Part shown: positions 62,200 to 64,000 of the stretch, in pieces
How positions within the stretch are numbered: position 1 is the stretch's first letter
How the letters are laid out: every line of letters starts with the position of its first letter
Assembly: GCA_015059905.1 (NCBI GenBank)
Contig: SUZN01000002.1
Location: forward strand, 1 to 64,000
DNA: 64,000 nucleotides
Source of the DNA: Rikenellaceae bacterium
GTDB lineage: Bacteria; Bacteroidota; Bacteroidia; Bacteroidales; Rikenellaceae
Reading direction: 5' to 3'
Program-made: the position numbers and the translations under genes
The notes under the pieces: model-generated
Told to the model about the DNA's origin: nothing
Database searches by the model: none
Seen by the model: the letters and a program-made list of their open reading frames with translations, nothing else

Positions 62200-64000
62200 A
62201 TGAAAAAGTTAATTAAAATAGTGGGTGGCACGCTTGTCGTGCTTGTCTTGCTGCTTATGATTTTACCGATGGTATTCAAGGGTAAAATCGAAGGCATCGT
62301 GAAGAGTGAGGGTAATAAATTGCTCAATGCACAATTCGATTTCGAGAGCCTCGATATCAGTTTGTTGCGTAATTTCCCACAAGCATCTGTTTCGCTCAAC
62401 GACTTTTGGTTGAAGGGCGTTGATGTTTTCGAGAACGATACGCTTGTCTATGCGGGCGAGCTGACTGCGGCTGTAAATGTGATGTCGCTCTTTGGTGATG
62501 GCGGTTTCGAGGTGTCAAAAATCATTGTTGATGACACTCGTCTGCACGCTATCGTGCTGGAGGATGGCAAGGTTAATTGGGATGTAATGAAGCCTTCGGA
62601 GCCTAAGGTCGAAGAGGTGGAGGAGCAGAGCGAGGAGTCTTCGTCACTTAGCATATCACTAAAGAAGTTATCGGTTGATGACCTTACACTTATCTATGAC
62701 GACCGTCAGGGCGGAATGTATGCCGAGGTTAAGGATTTGGATGCAGCCTGCTCGGGCGATATGACGAGCGACAACACCACAATTCGTCTGAAGGCAGAGA
62801 CTCCATCCGTTACATTCAAGATGGGTGGCGTGCCATTCTTGAGCCGCGCGAAGGTGGGTGCAAAGATGGATGTGGATGCCGACCTGAAGAATATGAAGTT
62901 CACGTTGCGTGACAATGCTTTGTCGCTGAATGCTATTGAGGCGGCTATCGATGGCTGGCTGGCAATGGGCGAGGAGAGTATGGATATGGACCTTAAGCTC
63001 AATACCAACGAGATTGGATTTAAGGAGATTTTGTCACTCATCCCTGCAATCTATGCCAAGGATTTTGCTGGTCTTAAGACCGACGGCGTGGCTACGCTCA
63101 ATGCCTATGCCAAGGGCAAGATGGAGGGTGAGAAGCTGCCAGAGTTCAATGTTGATTTGAACGTGAAGAATGCTATGTTCCGTTACCCATCACTTCCTGC
63201 AGGTGTGGATGGTATCAACATCGTGGCAAATGTGAAGAACCCAGGCGGTACGGCTGATGCAACTACCGTTGTTGTCAATCCATTTAACTTTACATTGGCA
63301 GGCAACCCATTCTCAATCCTGGCAAATGTCAAGACACCAATCAGTGACCTTAACTTCAACGCTGCTGCAAAGGGTAAACTCGATTTGGGTAAGATTAAGG
63401 ATGTCTATCCATTGGAGGATATGAACCTGAATGGTGTTGTAGATGCCGATATGAGTGTTGCGGGTGCTATGTCGATGATTGATAAGGGAGAGTATGATAG
63501 AGTGCAGGCGGCAGGAAATATTAAATTGAGCGATATGCAGCTTGAGCTGAAGGATATACCCAAAGTTGATATCAAGCAATCTACATTCAGCTTCGAGCCT
63601 CGTTATATGGAGTTGAGCCAGACTCGCATCCTTGTGGGCGATAATGATGTTACGCTCGATAGCCGTTTTGAGAACTATCTGGGCTTTGTATTCAAGGGCT
63701 CTACACTCAAGGGTACGCTTAACGTAAGCAGCCAGAAGATGAATCTTAACGACTTTATGAGTGAGGGCGAAGCCGAGGAGGCAGCCCCTGCCGAGCAGGA
63801 GCAGACAACAGAGGAACAGGCAGAGGAGGCTATGGGCGTTATCCGTGTGCCAGAGAATATCGACTTCCGTATGCAGGCTGATTTCAAGCAGGTGCTGTTC
63901 GGCAAGATGAACCTTACCGACGTGAAGGGTCTTTTGATTGTGAAGGATAGCAAGGTAGATATGCAAAACCTCTCGCTTAATGCTATGGGCGGTAGCGTAG
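62200..64000 (+). CDS. AsmA-like inner membrane protein (3' end outside the window)
   Basis: The first 600 residues are visible and the frame is open to the window end. A membrane helix at about 5-27 (IVGGTLVVLVLLLMILPMVF) is followed by the AsmA-like start: FDFESLDISLLRNFPQASVS, then a long repetitive beta-rich periplasmic part. An acidic low-complexity stretch lies at about 527-546 (EEAAPAEQEQTTEEQAEE). AsmA-like proteins are bridge-type lipid-transfer or outer-membrane assembly factors. A strong promoter precedes the gene. Confidence 0.85.
   Translation, partial: MKKLIKIVGGTLVVLVLLLMILPMVFKGKIEGIVKSEGNKLLNAQFDFESLDISLLRNFPQASVSLNDFWLKGVDVFENDTLVYAGELTAAVNVMSLFGDGGFEVSKIIVDDTRLHAIVLEDGKVNWDVMKPSEPKVEEVEEQSEESSSLSISLKKLSVDDLTLIYDDRQGGMYAEVKDLDAACSGDMTSDNTTIRLKAETPSVTFKMGGVPFLSRAKVGAKMDVDADLKNMKFTLRDNALSLNAIEAAIDGWLAMGEESMDMDLKLNTNEIGFKEILSLIPAIYAKDFAGLKTDGVATLNAYAKGKMEGEKLPEFNVDLNVKNAMFRYPSLPAGVDGINIVANVKNPGGTADATTVVVNPFNFTLAGNPFSILANVKTPISDLNFNAAAKGKLDLGKIKDVYPLEDMNLNGVVDADMSVAGAMSMIDKGEYDRVQAAGNIKLSDMQLELKDIPKVDIKQSTFSFEPRYMELSQTRILVGDNDVTLDSRFENYLGFVFKGSTLKGTLNVSSQKMNLNDFMSEGEAEEAAPAEQEQTTEEQAEEAMGVIRVPENIDFRMQADFKQVLFGKMNLTDVKGLLIVKDSKVDMQNLSLNAMGGSV

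Noticed and set aside
1..64000. tRNA, rRNA, CRISPR arrays and complete insertion sequences
   Set aside because: No cloverleaf-like gene, rRNA segment, regularly spaced repeat array or transposase with inverted ends could be seen by eye; a covariance or repeat search could still find something small.

Overview
The window looks like a chromosomal segment of a Bacteroidales gut-type bacterium; an Alistipes/Rikenellaceae-like genome is my best guess, by inference only. The signs are promoters of the Bacteroidetes type (TTG, about 20 bases, then TAnnTTTG), a six-gene Na+-pumping NADH:quinone reductase operon, NigD-like and DUF4251 proteins, a long NusB, tandem GH106 lipoproteins and a TIGR04133-type radical SAM gene with its lipoproteins. 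I see no rRNA, tRNA, CRISPR array or intact insertion sequence. Coding density is high, and no stretch over 300 bases lacks a gene or gene remnant.

Layout. 1-3770: tail of an unknown gene, then a four-gene plus-strand operon (DUF1232 membrane protein, von Willebrand A protein, CreD-like protein, WG-repeat protein). 3912-5101: a broken tyrosine recombinase, the only sign of mobile DNA. 5391-8105: minus-strand DUF2795 protein, cobalamin adenosyltransferase, methyltransferase-like remnant and BaiN-type flavoprotein. 8227-16649: a five-gene plus-strand operon dominated by two GH106 lipoproteins. 16745-20386: small lipoprotein, Sel1-repeat protein, and nusB-DUF1573-yajC. 20540-22360: HprK-like kinase, S24/S26 peptidase-like protein and ispF. 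22387-36403: a long minus-strand block with a DUF4251 protein, uvrA, TauE/SafE permease, methyltransferase, CvfB-like protein, AddA/AddB-like helicase-nuclease pair and two M23 peptidases. 36508-40664: alaS and gpmI. 40718-43128: an ABC transporter operon with a YtrA-type GntR regulator. 43359-45678: a radical SAM/SPASM enzyme with three paralogous lipoproteins. 45765-48005: 2-hydroxyacid dehydrogenase, tcdA and a TatD-like hydrolase. 48231-53949: nqrABCDEF. 54016-64000: receiver-PPDK fusion, PrsW protease, RyR-domain protein, C-GCAxxG-C-C protein, mscL, HAD phosphatase, NigD-like lipoprotein, BNR sialidase-like lipoprotein and an AsmA-like gene cut by the window end.

How the parts fit together. 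Most of the window is housekeeping: repair, translation, glycolysis, isoprenoid synthesis, sodium energetics and envelope maintenance. The most interesting locus is 43359-45678. A SPASM-type radical SAM enzyme is translationally coupled to the last of three lipoproteins. These share an unusually well kept signal peptide and a short motif Y-G-x-P-T-x-x-Y-x-A-[DE], but otherwise differ in length and content. That pattern fits a peptide- or protein-modification system acting on surface lipoproteins. Other items worth a look are the HprK-like/S24-S26 pair, a perfect hairpin that buries the start codon behind uvrA, a T7 slippery run in the integrase remnant, and an operator-like repeat at the start site of the ABC operon.
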